A stretch of 64,000 nucleotides of DNA from Lamellibrachia columna. Lineage: Eukaryota; Annelida; Polychaeta; Sabellida; Siboglinidae. The notes under the pieces are model-generated. The model saw nothing but the letters and a program-made list of their open reading frames with translations, was not told the origin of the DNA and did no database searches. Position 1 is the first letter of the stretch. Each line of letters starts with the position of its first letter. The DNA is taken from NCBI GenBank assembly GCA_963662155.1, contig OY759265.1:41995162-42059161 (forward strand), written 5' to 3'. Positions 9,533 through 20,167 of this stretch are shown here, piece after piece. The translations under genes and the position numbers were made by a program.

Positions 9533-9994
9533 ATGGACACTCTGCAGATCGACAGACTACTGGCGACGGACCCGCGCACCAGATCGATATTTCGCGGTGT
9601 CGTACCCAAAGACGGACTGTCTACGACGACGACGGACGGCGTCCTGCCTGCGGCCTTCGTGTGCAACACCGACGACGGTGACGAACTGGGCGAACATTGG
9701 ATAGCGCTGTACCTAGACGCCGACGGACGCGGCGATTACTTCTGCTCGTACGGTCTGCCGCCACGACACGCTGCGTTCCGCACCTTCATGAACGAACATT
9801 GTTCCGAGTGGACTCATACTAGCAAGAGACTTCAGAGTCCTCTTTCTAACGTGTGTGGACAATATTGCATAGCTTATGTATTGTTTCGTTGTAACGGTTT
9901 TCCGAAGAGAACTTTTATCAACTTGTTCGGTACCGATTTAGTAGCTAACGATTGCCGCGTGTTTGATTGGGTTAAACAAAACAAAACGATGTAA
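9533..9994 (+). CDS. adenain/Ulp1-like cysteine protease, virion maturation type
   Basis: ATG one base after the capsid stop; 153 residues to TAA. Visible active-site context: His55 in GEHWIALYLD, Gln101 in LQSPLSN, Cys112 in CGQYC. The acid that normally follows the second strand would be at residue 71 (DYFCSYG), where a Cys is found; Asp68 is close by. If the alignment is right, an otherwise intact gene lacks a typical triad acid. The family cleaves capsid precursors during maturation. Confidence 0.88.
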   Translation: MDTLQIDRLLATDPRTRSIFRGVVPKDGLSTTTTDGVLPAAFVCNTDDGDELGEHWIALYLDADGRGDYFCSYGLPPRHAAFRTFMNEHCSEWTHTSKRLQSPLSNVCGQYCIAYVLFRCNGFPKRTFINLFGTDLVANDCRVFDWVKQNKTM

Positions 9995-9997
9995 TTT

Positions 9998-10304
9998 ATG
10001 CAAATTTATGCAAATGAGCTGTGATGTCATAGGTCACGTGACGGCTCTCGACCAATCAGATCCGTCGAAACAATTACCCCCATGGCGCCCCCTGGTGGTG
10101 AAACTGCTCTCGACCAATCAGAAAGTGCCCAAAATTTACTCATTTGAGCGATAATAGGGGATTATACGGTGGCGCCCCTAGCGGCAATAAGCGCACGACC
10201 AATCAGAACGCTCCATTTCAAATTTAGACCAGTCAGGTTTTTGATCCCTCAAAAACCCCTATATACTACTCAAGTGGCGACACCACTCACCGTTTATCAT
10301 CAGT
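9998..10304 (+). promoter_or_regulatory. compact promoter: two octamers, CACGTG, three CCAAT boxes, TATA
   Basis: Two ATGCAAAT octamers at 9998-10005 and 10008-10015; palindrome GTCACGTGAC at 10033-10042; GACCAATCAG at 10050-10059, 10112-10121 and 10197-10206, the first two within a longer shared CTCTCGACCAATCAGA; TATATA at 10260-10265, 40 nt before an ATG at 10305. These are classical RNA polymerase II factor sites (POU, bHLH-ZIP, NF-Y, TBP). Binding is inferred from sequence only. No coding frame is seen in this stretch. Confidence 0.6.
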
Positions 10305-10790
10305 ATGATATTATCAATGATGTGGAATTTCGTGTTTAAAACGATATGTATTCTGTGTATTTATGATTTGAAAACATCGCGGAACGGTTGCCTAACGGTG
10401 AATCAGCCTCGATTGCTCGAAGATAAGAAAGCACTATTTGGCATAGAGTGCCTCTATACGTTACACAAATCCTAGCAAAGGATTCGTCGACGATAAGGCG
10501 AGGAGAAAGATCACTTTCTTATTCCATCCATCGTCAGATTTCTTAGAGATAATGTCAAAATGAGACAAAAAAGAGACGATATGGTGTATTTAAATAGTTT
10601 ATTATGTCTATTAATAGTAAATACAAACGATGTCTTCACGAAGTATCTCATTTGGGGAGAAGAACAATTTTTTAAACCAAACAAAATATGTAGCTATTTA
10701 TCCTGTATATGGGACATGTCGCTATACGTTGTGGGACTAATTGTTACATTGCCGATACACAGTACACTACACGAAATCGATATCGTTTAA
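10305..10790 (+). pseudogene. unrecognised reading frame behind the CCAAT promoter, two in-frame stops
   Basis: The ATG at 10305 opens a hydrophobic, signal-like start (MILSMMWNFVFKTICILCIY). The same frame meets TAG at 10473-10475 and TAA at 10494-10496, then stays open for 98 codons to 10790. The last part has SLLCLLIVNTNDVFTKYL and MSLYVVGLIVTLP, two hydrophobic stretches. I recognise no family. Support comes from frame continuity over 162 codons and position behind the promoter; it is more AT-rich than the other element genes and could be chance. Confidence 0.35.
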
Positions 10791-10938
10791 CCTCAGTCCC
10801 CCCCTCCTCCAACCCCGCTACATGAAACGGTGTGGATACCCGTGGACATAGTGAGCCCGAAACAGCTACTACCCTCAACGGGCTCCCTTCCCCTAATGAA
10901 ACCAGATTTCCTGTGATGCCACGTTTTGAGATGGTCTT

Positions 10939-11493
<555 letters not shown>

Positions 11494-11561
11494 CTCGCAC
11501 TGCTGCACAAACGGCTATATTGTACGATACCGCGTCTACAGTACAATCTAACAAAGGTTTA

Positions 11562-11815
11562 ACAAGATTGCCACCCAGATGGCAAGTGGACAAGGCCATT
11601 GGCTCATCGAGAGTAAAAAAAATTTCATTTATGTGAGTCTGAGATACTTGTCAATATTGTTTTTAAACATATTCGCGCTGCTACCATTGACGCAATATGT
11701 AGTTAATGTGTTCCGTTAATTTTTTGTCCTCTGTGAGAATTGAGATCCTTCACTAGCGCTATTTTGTGTCCTCTGGTTTTTCTGTCTTTCTTAAGTGAGA
11801 CAAATATGTTAACTG
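11562..11815 (-). mobile_element. CR1-like LINE, 3'-end fragment
   Basis: Starts (plus strand) with TTTAACAAGATTGCCACC, the reverse complement of the family's 3' terminus, and matches the 3' end of the copies at 44.8-47.6 and 51.3-52.6 kb (for example TTTTTAAACATATTCGCGCT and TTGTCCTCTGTGAGAA). Strongly 5'-truncated and diverged. Confidence 0.85.
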
Positions 11816-13622
11816 TGACTTTCTTTTCAACATCCAACATTTTGATGTTGACAATGTAAATTCATTCTATATATTGTCAATTGTGCAGTAGGAGCTGCAG
11901 CATAGTATGAGGCGCCGAATGAGCGTACGAGCGGCCAATAGGGTGATGAAACGGCAAAACCTGTCCAGTCCTGCAAGAACCGTCGTGTCCTGCAAGAACC
12001 GTCGAGTTCTGCAAGAAGCGTCGAGTTCTGTCTGCGAGAACCGTCGAGTTCTGCAAGTCTGGTTACCACTGAAAATAGCGTTGTAGGATGTGCAGTGACG
12101 TAATGCCGCAAAAACATAATATAATATAATATACTACCCACATAAAAGTGACTAAAATTTACCATAACAGAGTAATTTATATTTTAATATGTTTTCATGA
12201 ATCACTCACAAAGTCATTCTCACAGTTAATTTCTTCTTCTTACCCTTATAAAAATATAACATGATATTCCATGCATTTATTATGGTATATTTTCATAAGG
12301 GTATATATATAGCTCACACAATAAGTCGACATGTGTACAGTAACTACCATAGGTTTCTCTGAACAGTCTCGGCAACATATTGTCGCTGCTGACAGGACGA
12401 AGCAACCTGGCGGCTTTGTGAAAGCGGCGAGGTGCGGAAACGACTTATTAGCATTCTGGAGGACATAACTTTGGTCTGAGCACCGGACATCGGTTTGGCG
12501 TGTACTCTGGTAGACAGGGAATCAGACACGCACGACCGTAGACTGCGTTTTGTTTGCCTTATGGAATTTAGGCAAACAGCTGATTCAGCGCTTGCTTAGT
12601 GACAGTGGCATCTGCTAGGTGGATGCCCGTTGCTCGAAGCAAGCGTTTCGGAGCAGATGCTAATTTGACGTAATACTAAATTCGTTCGGGCGCAAGCAAT
12701 GGCGGAATGTTGACTTAAGGTGGCATGCTGATGCAACCGTGTAGTTGAAGTCTGCGATTTGCTGTGCTCGTTTGGACTTAGCTAAACCATTTTCTGGCAC
12801 AGGGCTGTGGCAGTGCCACCCGGGCGCGGACCACAGTCACTTTTCCCATAGAAGACCATTATAACGTTCTTGTGCCTACATTGAAAATTTATCCTACAAT
12901 TTTTTTTCACTGCACATAACAGACCCACTAAGACACCTGGTGTGTGAAATTCGTGAAAATGACATACCTCCTTTTCGCACAAATTGCTTCAACGCATGAC
13001 ACCCCTGCATTTCTGCCATGAAATTCCCCGGTTTCCAAAATATGAGTAGCCTCTGCCCACCCGCGCTGCGCGCATTTTCATTACCGTATCATCTTTATTG
13101 ATGATCGGGCGTACCATCTTGTTAGTTACGATTCTCCTTCTTCACATTACAGCAAATCCTTCAAAACCGAAGATTATTTGCTTGCAAGGGTGATACTATT
13201 AGCAAATTTGTGTCCCTCCCAAATACGACCTGGCTATTTAATCAAAGTAACAATTCACACACGTCTCTATAAATAGCAATATATCCACGTATCAAGACAA
13301 TTCAAATTTATTTTAACTCTTTACAATAAATTCAAGGCAGAGCGAAACCCTATGTAATAATATAAGTGAACAACAGGGATATAACATCTTAGCAATTAAG
13401 CACGAAAACAGTGTGAACGTGTAGAAAAGTATTCGTGAATGTGACGCATGTTCTTCAGTCTTCAGTTCATTAATGCATACAGCCCCTTGCGGGGCTAACA
13501 TAATGTAACATGTTAAATATTAGCATCATTATGTAATATACATTGTGTCTTGTCTTGTAATTTCAAAATGTAGCACCGTTAATTATCTTATTATTATTAA
13601 AATTATGCTTCTTTTTCTTCAG
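11816..13622. other. intergenic DNA without recognised gene
   Basis: AT-rich single-copy-looking sequence. A short run of four related units containing AGAACCGTCG / GTTCTGCAAGAA lies at about 11960-12060. Short frames here lack recognisable motifs. Confidence 0.4.
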
Positions 13623-13783
13623 TGCTGCCAACCTACGAACATCCTAGAATTAACATTCCATGGTGGCGCACCCTGTCGGATTTATGGCAGACACGTGGAC
13701 TGATGGAGGCAGACATTTTCGCACATGGATTAACCGACTGTGTAACAATGTCGAATATTTGCAAATATACGATGATTTCACAG
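13623..13783 (+). other. possible exon, unidentified
   Basis: Bounded by a good acceptor (polypyrimidine run then TTCTTCAG) and a donor (CACAG|GTAAAT). The frame entered after two bases is open throughout and reads LPTYEHPRINIPWWRTLSD at its start. A second frame from 13660 is also open, so the reading frame is not settled. No family recognised. Confidence 0.2.
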
Positions 13784-13924
13784 GTAAATATATTGGGTAT
13801 ATGGCATGTTCCAGTAAACCCACAAAAACAGAGCAAGCCGTGACTATCTCAACAATTTCTGAGCAGAATTGAGAATTGACCTGTATTCCAAATGTAAACA
13901 AACTGATTGGAGTTAGACCGCAAT

Positions 13925-14135
13925 TGTTTTTTCATGTGTATGTGCGTGCGTGCAGTGAGTGCGTGCGTGGGTGTGTGTGTGTGTGTGCAATATGTGTGTG
14001 TGCATGTACGTGCAGTGTGTGTGTGTGCGTGAGTGTACGTGCAGTGTGTGTGCTTGCGTGCGTTCGTGCGTGCGTATGTGTGCATGTGTGTGCGGTGTTC
14101 GGTACGTGTGCGTTGTTTGTGTTTATATACAGCTA
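13925..14135. repeat. GTGC/GTGT-rich low-complexity sequence
   Basis: Imperfect (GT)n with many GTGC steps; Cys/Val-rich frames on one strand and His/Thr-rich frames on the other come from it. Confidence 0.85.
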
Positions 14136-14394
14136 AATATGTATTGTTATTAACATTGATGTCGATAGGAACCACTGGTATTATATAAATATGAGGATGT
14201 ATTTTCCTACCCGACTATAGACCTGGCTATTTTGTTAGACTTTTTTCACACATTTAAGAGAGATGCAAGTTTGTGATTTTTACTAAAGTTGCTCAGAATG
14301 TCATTTACATGATGGCAGTGATTGTGAGGAAGTTTAAGATTTGTTGATGGTTCAGTATTTTTTAATCAGACAAAAGTTATCGTGTCTGTAGTAG

Positions 14395-14705
14395 ACCCCT
14401 ATGAAAATATACCATTGTATTCCATGATAAATATCATGGTGTTTTGAAACAGGTTAACCGTGGCAAACCTTGGTAAAATACCATGATATACCATGGAAAC
14501 CATGGTAATCCATAGTGTTTTGAAACAGGGAAACCATGGTAAAATACAATGGTGTTTTGAAACAGGTAAACCATGGTACCTATACCATAAATTTACCATA
14601 CACAATATATGAAAAAGCAGGGTCTACCACAGTTTACTATGTAATGTCATGGTTTACCATGTAATACCAACGAAATACCATGGTTTACCATGTCATTCCA
14701 TGGGA
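14395..14705. repeat. ACCATGGT-rich degenerate tandem repeat
   Basis: At least ten copies or near-copies of the palindrome ACCATGGT or its halves; a longer unit containing GTGTTTTGAAACAGG plus TAAACCATGGTA recurs three times near 14431, 14514 and 14550. Confidence 0.75.
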
Positions 14706-16230
14706 TATAACCCCCGATTTGTGGACTTGGTGGACTTCCAACCAACTACTGTCGATAGTATCTCCATATGTGTGCCATGTTTTTTGTAAAGCGACTATGT
14801 AACAATTTGCCCCTGAATACAACCCCGGTCTCCCCTACACATTGGGCCTTACGAGAGACGAATATGTTTTTACCTTAACACTCGAGTCTTTCGCCCGCTT
14901 GGCAGTTCACGGGAACACTTGATAATGTTTGTCACACACGTATAAACTTTCGGAGGCACAAATGTAATGTCATGCTGATCATATGTGGTCTTAAGCACAT
15001 GCTTTGCTAAAAAGGGCACCACACAAAGATATTTCGCCACAACGGTTGATATGTGATAATTGCTAACTGCTTTCAAATGGGTATTCTTAATAATGTGGTA
15101 TTCAGTGTAAACTGGCTCTGCAGTACATGAATAGGTTTTTTCCATGAGACCATTATGCTGAGTGTTTAATATATCACAACTGGCAAGACTATGACAATGG
15201 TCCAGCGTGTGACTGAATTGTCGAGTCTTCCGCTAGTTAGGAATGATAATCATATGACAGTTACCGTAATTACGGTTCTCTGGACAATATGCTAGATTAG
15301 TCTAACTAAGATAGAGGAGTTATAATAAATTGATATGTCATTAATATATGACCTCCATAATTTGCATTTTCAAAACCGGCTGAGGTCAAAGGGTTAACGG
15401 GATGGTATATGTGTGTGTAGCCTCACGCTGTATACTAACAAAGACATTATTAACGGTAATTCGATGTAGCAAATCACCACCCACCTTGTCCACCTACTGC
15501 GCCAGAGACTTGTTACATCTGCTTATTATGCAGCTACCGGTATAATCAGAATTGTCACGTGTGGCATTAGAAAACCTACGACTGAACTCAACATTTCAAC
15601 AGCAGTGTACAAACATAATCCTCATAGTCAAAATCACAATAATTTAAAACCTTACAATAAAAAAGCTATCAAATCTGCAATCGGTCAAAAGCTAAGCAGT
15701 AACTTCAAAAACGTTCAAATAGTATTGTTTATTATGTCTTTTTACAGCTACTATTGTAAAACATGTTAATACTTGTTGAATGGATTGACTTTGAGACATT
15801 TGACATACAAGTAGTAAGCATCTCACAGGAAACTTGGATTCCTTCCCAAAATTTCGACCGACTCTCTCGGAAAGAATATAAAACCGTTTCTTTTGAGAAA
15901 ATTACAATGTCGGTCTGTCGGTCGGGAAGAATGTACATTTAGTTTATAATATTTAACGAACATTAACAACGTCGTTGTCAAAACGAAAGTTGTTGGCGCG
16001 GCGTACGTTGCTATTGACAACGTCGTAACACTAAAAGCTAAATTGGTTTAGCCGGACTTAACACAATTGTATTATTTATGTATCGTAATTCCCCAGTGGA
16101 TCTGTGGCGGTTTCTCTTTCCAGAATCTTGGCGCATACGTAAGTAGCTAATTTAGTTCTCATCCGGGCATTTAGATCTCGATAATGACGCTGTTTGGCTG
16201 CTGGCGCTTCACCCTGTAACGCCTACTCAA
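14706..16230. other. intergenic DNA without recognised gene
   Basis: AT-rich; a 91-codon minus frame at 14870-15145 has no recognisable motif. Nothing else supported. Confidence 0.35.
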
Positions 16231-16590
16231 ATGAAGTTGTTGCGAGTCGCATGTGCTATCGACAGGGCAAAAGCGTTGTTAAATTTAGAGTTTGCACTGA
16301 AAAAACAGTTTGCCTGCATCCAGAACATTACTGGTGGATGTGATATGATAGGAATACTTCCTACAGGGTACGGTAAAACCCTCATAAACACAATTCTTCC
16401 TCGTGTACACGACAAGCATCTCGGCTGGCACATGGTGTTGGTCATGTTACCTGACGACGGTAACAGTCAAAACATGCATTTGCGGCCACTCTCTCTTCTC
16501 GGCGCATTCACGAAGCCGAACGAGAGTCGGATAAGCAAGATTGTTAACATGCTAGTTTTTTTCCCATATAAGTATTCGGATCGCACGTGC
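16231..16590 (+). pseudogene. RecQ-like DEAD/DEAH helicase fragment (P-loop exon)
   Basis: The frame from 16231 carries FALKKQFACIQNITG, then the helicase P-loop MIGILPTGYGKTLI near residues 39-52. After about 60 residues resemblance stops and the frame ends without the later helicase motifs. A part of the same sequence, starting TGTGATATGATAGGAATAC, recurs at 34.47 kb with an internal deletion, so it belongs to a dispersed repeat or a multi-copy helicase gene rather than a single host gene. Confidence 0.55.
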
Positions 16591-16810
16591 CGTTGTTTTA
16601 TTGAATTTAATTCGTTTCCCCGCCCTCCCGTCCTATGGCTAGTAGTCAGTGCCCTCTTCTTGGGTTTTAGTCGGTTTCAGTGAAACACTACTGTACACCG
16701 TTGGTGGAAAGGGGAGTTAGTAAAATGGCATTGATCACTGGGGTATTCGAATTTTAAAGTGTGTTCAATGGTATTTGGTGCAGTGCGTGTTGTACATCTG
16801 ATTGTAGGTC

Positions 16811-17300
16811 CATACAATAATTGTATAAGATAAGATAAGATAAGATAAGATAAGATATGTTTTATTACCAAGTAGCAAGTACAAGGAATTCGTAGTGTTG
16901 TGGCGTCAGCACAAACATACACGCATGCACCCAAAAACACACGGAACTAAACATTACATATCATATTCGTAATACTAAAAACAGTTAAAAACAAACGAGA
17001 GTAATATAATAGATTGCAAAGTTAAAAAAAAAAATCGGTGTGCACGTAGTATATTTATACATTTCGTGTACCCTTCACTTATCCATACGGTTCGGCCAGT
17101 CCTGGGCTCACTACTGTACGTGCATGATCGCCAGACAATCCAATAAATATATTCATGGATTGCCATGTTGACAACCTACTACTACTGTCTTTATTTTGTT
17201 GACGTAAATTAAACCAAACACATAAGTGCATCACATCCATAAGGGTGAAATTATCTAGACAACAGCGCAGGAACCACAATTGTTTTGATAGTTTTGCTGT
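16811..17300 (-). repeat. probable retroelement 3' end with (TCTTA)n tail
   Basis: Plus strand shows about nine TAAGA repeats (16813-16856); on the minus strand this reads as an AATAAA signal followed by (TCTTA)n, the usual look of a LINE or SINE tail. The upstream body (to about 17.3 kb) has no recognisable coding motif, so the class and 5' limit are unknown. Confidence 0.45.
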
Positions 17301-18169
17301 CATTGTGGTTGTTCTGCCAGCCTAAGCTGTTCACATGTAAATATTCCAGCAGTCACTGCAAAGCGTACAAAGCCCGTGTTCCGTCATGCATGACGCGACA
17401 GCGATATCACTGCATTGGCAAAGTCCTATTCGGTCATGCATGAAACGATCGGCAAAGCCTGGAACAGCCCTAATATGTTCATGCAGCTATCTGTCTCAAC
17501 TCAGTGTGTGACAGGCATATATAAGTACATCACGTCAGGTTCACGCGTTTCGAGATATTGACTGAAGTCGCAATACAGGTTTAGCTTTATTTCAGATGCT
17601 ACAGAGATCAATTTGCACAATACACAGAAGGAACCACGAGCAGACGAGCAGATTGAATAAGACAAACTAATCATAACATCTAAAACTGCATGTTTCTTAT
17701 CCGTTCCTGCACAGGTACTAACCTGGAAGAAGGTGTAAGCCCTTCAAACAGCTGTCGTTTCTAATCACCAGTGCAGACGACACGTCTTGTCATCGAAGGG
17801 ACGGTCACGAATATAGCAAGTGTATGTACTTCCTCGGCCCCTGGTGACCATAACAACCATGGCGAGGTGTCCTATTGTCATTAATGTTTGAACATGCTCA
17901 CTCGGTGACGCGCCAGAATGATAAAGAATGTTATCGTTTGCCTGTGTTTGTTTACTTGGCTAGTTCCCAACACACTGTGTGGTGCCATTGTTCAAGTCAG
18001 CTGTTCCGTATTGATACTATGCATACTTCACTTGAATTTCACGTATGATCAACGGAGTAGAATTCGCCAGAATTTCACAGTTTTTGGTAAAACTTTGGTC
18101 TTGGTGGAACTGTTGTTCAGTAAACATATATTTAAGTACTTTATCAAATGTATGTGCGAATATCCTAAG
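17301..18169. other. intergenic DNA without recognised gene
   Basis: Contains two related blocks about 60 bp apart around the palindrome TCATGCATGA (near 17383 and 17435). The plus frame beginning at 17918 has a signal-like start but runs into the LTR and is not supported as a gene. Confidence 0.35.
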
Positions 18170-18339
18170 TGTAACTCTCTTGTACTTTTAAACAATGGGT
18201 TTAATCATAATACCGACATACAAGGTAGGATCGTTTCTAGCATGGTTCTCCTGTCAACAAGTCCCGTAGCCCACGGGGTGCCAAAACCCCGATAGTGTCA
18301 TTCGAAATGTTTTCCAGTACAAAACACCATATTATGACA
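18170..18339 (-). repeat. 3' LTR of the Ty3/gypsy element
   Basis: On the minus strand it runs from TGTCATAATATGG to GTTACA, giving the TG...CA ends of an LTR, 170 bp. It is preceded by the purine-rich tract GGAACGGGGGAGA (18340-18352). Its last 46 bp match the sequence at 22814-22859 next to the primer-binding site. Confidence 0.8.
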
Positions 18340-18859
18340 TCTCCCCCGTTCCAACAAAACAAATTAGCGTCATTAAAATTTTAAGGGCCGGCGGACTGCT
18401 CGCCCACTTCTGGTATACACCAGCGGCGTATTCGGCCCAGCGGGGGACGTCCACGGGCGGCACAACCGCATCACCTGGATCGTCAGCAGGGACGTCGGTA
18501 TCATCAGGCTCGTCGTCGGGCACTGGCGAAACCACGTGTGGCACGCCCTGGAGATGTCTTCGATTTCGGCGATATCTGATGCCTGCAACAGTTTCCACAA
18601 CATATGACTGGTTCCGCGGGTCACTTTTGACCACAGTGCTCGGTATCGACCATTGTTTCTCCCCATCGAGTTTCATCAGCACTGGATCGCCTTTTTGTAA
18701 AGGTAGTAGTTTGCGTACGAAGTGTCTTCGGTCGTAGTATCGCTTATATGCCGTTTTGGCATGTCGATCAGAATTGCGGATGTCCACATCTCGGTGGCGG
18801 CGTGGTGACAATTGTTGTCTGACGACAGGCAATCGAGTGGCTAGTTGACGACCCATTAG
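18340..18859 (-). pseudogene. integrase C-terminus of the Ty3/gypsy element
   Basis: Frame from 18856 down: MGRQLATRLPVV start after the insertion junction, then the basic segment YKRYYDRRHFVRKLLPLQKG and GDPVLMKLDGEKQW, typical of the integrase tail, and an Asp/Pro-rich end. The upstream integrase core is at 19308-20068. Confidence 0.8.
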
Positions 18860-19307
18860 GAGTCAGACCACAGTTGAGAATTGCATTGGTGGTCATGTTA
18901 ACGTTTTGTCTGATTATAAGAAAACGTGACCATCAAAAATTCTGAAAATTTTCTACAGCAGCTGCCATAATCTCATTGATACACTGACCTAATTTTATCA
19001 AAATCACATACATCCAGCTCTTTTAAAACGCCCCGACGTGCGATGCCTATCAATTTTGATCAAAATAGCCATGTATTCATGCGCCCACGTGGCCCATAGC
19101 AGAAATATTCACATAAATCCCTCCGCCAGTTAAACTCTTTAAAAATGCGCTGTTTACAGCCAATATCTTCTACAAACAAACCTGTGAATATGCCTGCTGA
19201 ATTGCACTTATATCACATCATATGAATTCTTTAAATTCACATATCGCCATTTAAAACGTCCTACATTCGTGTGAAACAATAAACAGGAAGGTCAAATGTG
19301 GTCTTAC
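18860..19307. mobile_element. 448-bp non-autonomous DNA transposon (MITE-like) inside the gypsy integrase
   Basis: Flanked by the 8-bp duplication CCCATTAG at 18852-18859 and 19308-19315. Removing it and one duplicate rejoins the integrase frame. The ends are imperfect inverted repeats sharing AGACCACA-(G/T)-TTGA. No coding capacity. An 8-bp duplication fits hAT, P, Merlin or Zisupton transposases; the family is not identified. Confidence 0.8.
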
Positions 19308-20068
19308 CCCATTAGTGTCACTGCAGGTGATACACTGATTGCACTGTGAAGCGACGCATGATAGTTCAGTAGACCTATCTCAGGGTCATCGAGGTCTAGC
19401 AATCGTTTTGCAGTCTGCACAGCTCGTTCTGGCATATCATTCTCTTGTGGAGAATACGGGTTTGTGATTTTTGGATGAAGCACCACGATTTCGCGAATTT
19501 CCTGAATTCGTCCGAGACGAATTGTCTTCCATTGTCCGATATAACAACATCTAGTATACCGTGAGTAGTAAACACGGCCTTGAGGCGGGTAATTACAGAG
19601 TCAGACGTTAGACTGGTCAACTGTTTGATCTCGATCCAACGCGATTAGTAATCGATGATCACGAGATAGTCCTTTCGCTTATATTGGAAGATATCCATGG
19701 CGATCTTCTCCCATGGTCTTCCGGGTAGTTCGACGGGATGAAGTGGCTGCTTTCTCTGTGTCGGTCGGTTACGTCTACATGTGTCACACCGATCGATGAA
19801 CATTTTTGATGTCGCGACTAATTCCGGGCCACCAGGCAGCATTTGCTGCTCGTTCACGACATTTTGAAATGCCTTGATGTGACTCATGACGTCGTTGCAA
19901 AGTGTCGACGCGCATCTTTGGAGGCACTACAATTTGAAATTTATACACAATGACTCCGTCAGTCACTGAGAGTGATGCTCTCCCTCTATAGTATTCTCCT
20001 ACAGATTGTGGAACATAACTGTTGTGACTAGGCCATCCGTTTCCTATGAAGTGAGCGATCGTTTTCAT
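19308..20068 (-). pseudogene. integrase zinc-binding and catalytic core of the Ty3/gypsy element
   Basis: Three overlapping minus frames together cover an HHCC-type region (RRHESHQGISKCRERA, then CDTCRRNRPTQ), the start of the DDE core (PWEKIAMDIFQYKRKDYLV), the second Asp region (LDVVISDNGRQFVSDEF) and the segment with Pro-Tyr-Ser-Pro-Gln and the Glu. At least two frame changes (near 19.79 and 19.50 kb) break it. Confidence 0.8.
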
Positions 20069-20167
20069 TACTGGGTCTGTCGATGTTTAAATCCTTATCT
20101 CTGTAAGACGGTCTTCAATCTCAGACCAGTTCTGTTGTACGGCCATGATGTGAGCTGCTATATCGTC

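Larger units (their letters stand above)
1..10800 (+). mobile_element. Polinton/Maverick (adintovirus-like) element, left end outside window
   Basis: Eleven recognisable genes in one orientation define this self-synthesising virus-like transposon: PolB, packaging ATPase, rve integrase with chromodomain, penton-like and double-jelly-roll capsid proteins, and adenain-like protease, with small accessory virion genes between. Seen: base composition is clearly GC-richer than the flanking AT-rich DNA, and coding density is near 95%. The PolB frame is already open at base 1, so the left terminal repeat is not in the window; the right end could not be fixed, because no terminal repeat can be matched without the left end, and is put near 10.8 kb where coding-like sequence stops. 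Premature stops at 649, 2653, 3243, 3531, 4176, 5735, 5999, 6029 and 9208, plus frameshifts in three genes, show an inactive integrated copy. Confidence 0.92.

Noticed and set aside
1..10800. Stop-codon reassignment to explain the in-frame stops
   Set aside because: All three stop codons appear internally and also end genes normally, and frameshifts occur too, so ordinary decay is the simpler reading.
13950..14175. His/Thr- and Cys/Val-rich frames
   Set aside because: Low-complexity GT repeat translation.
17918..18295. 125-codon plus-strand frame with a signal-like start
   Set aside because: Its second half runs through the gypsy 3' LTR and no family is recognisable.
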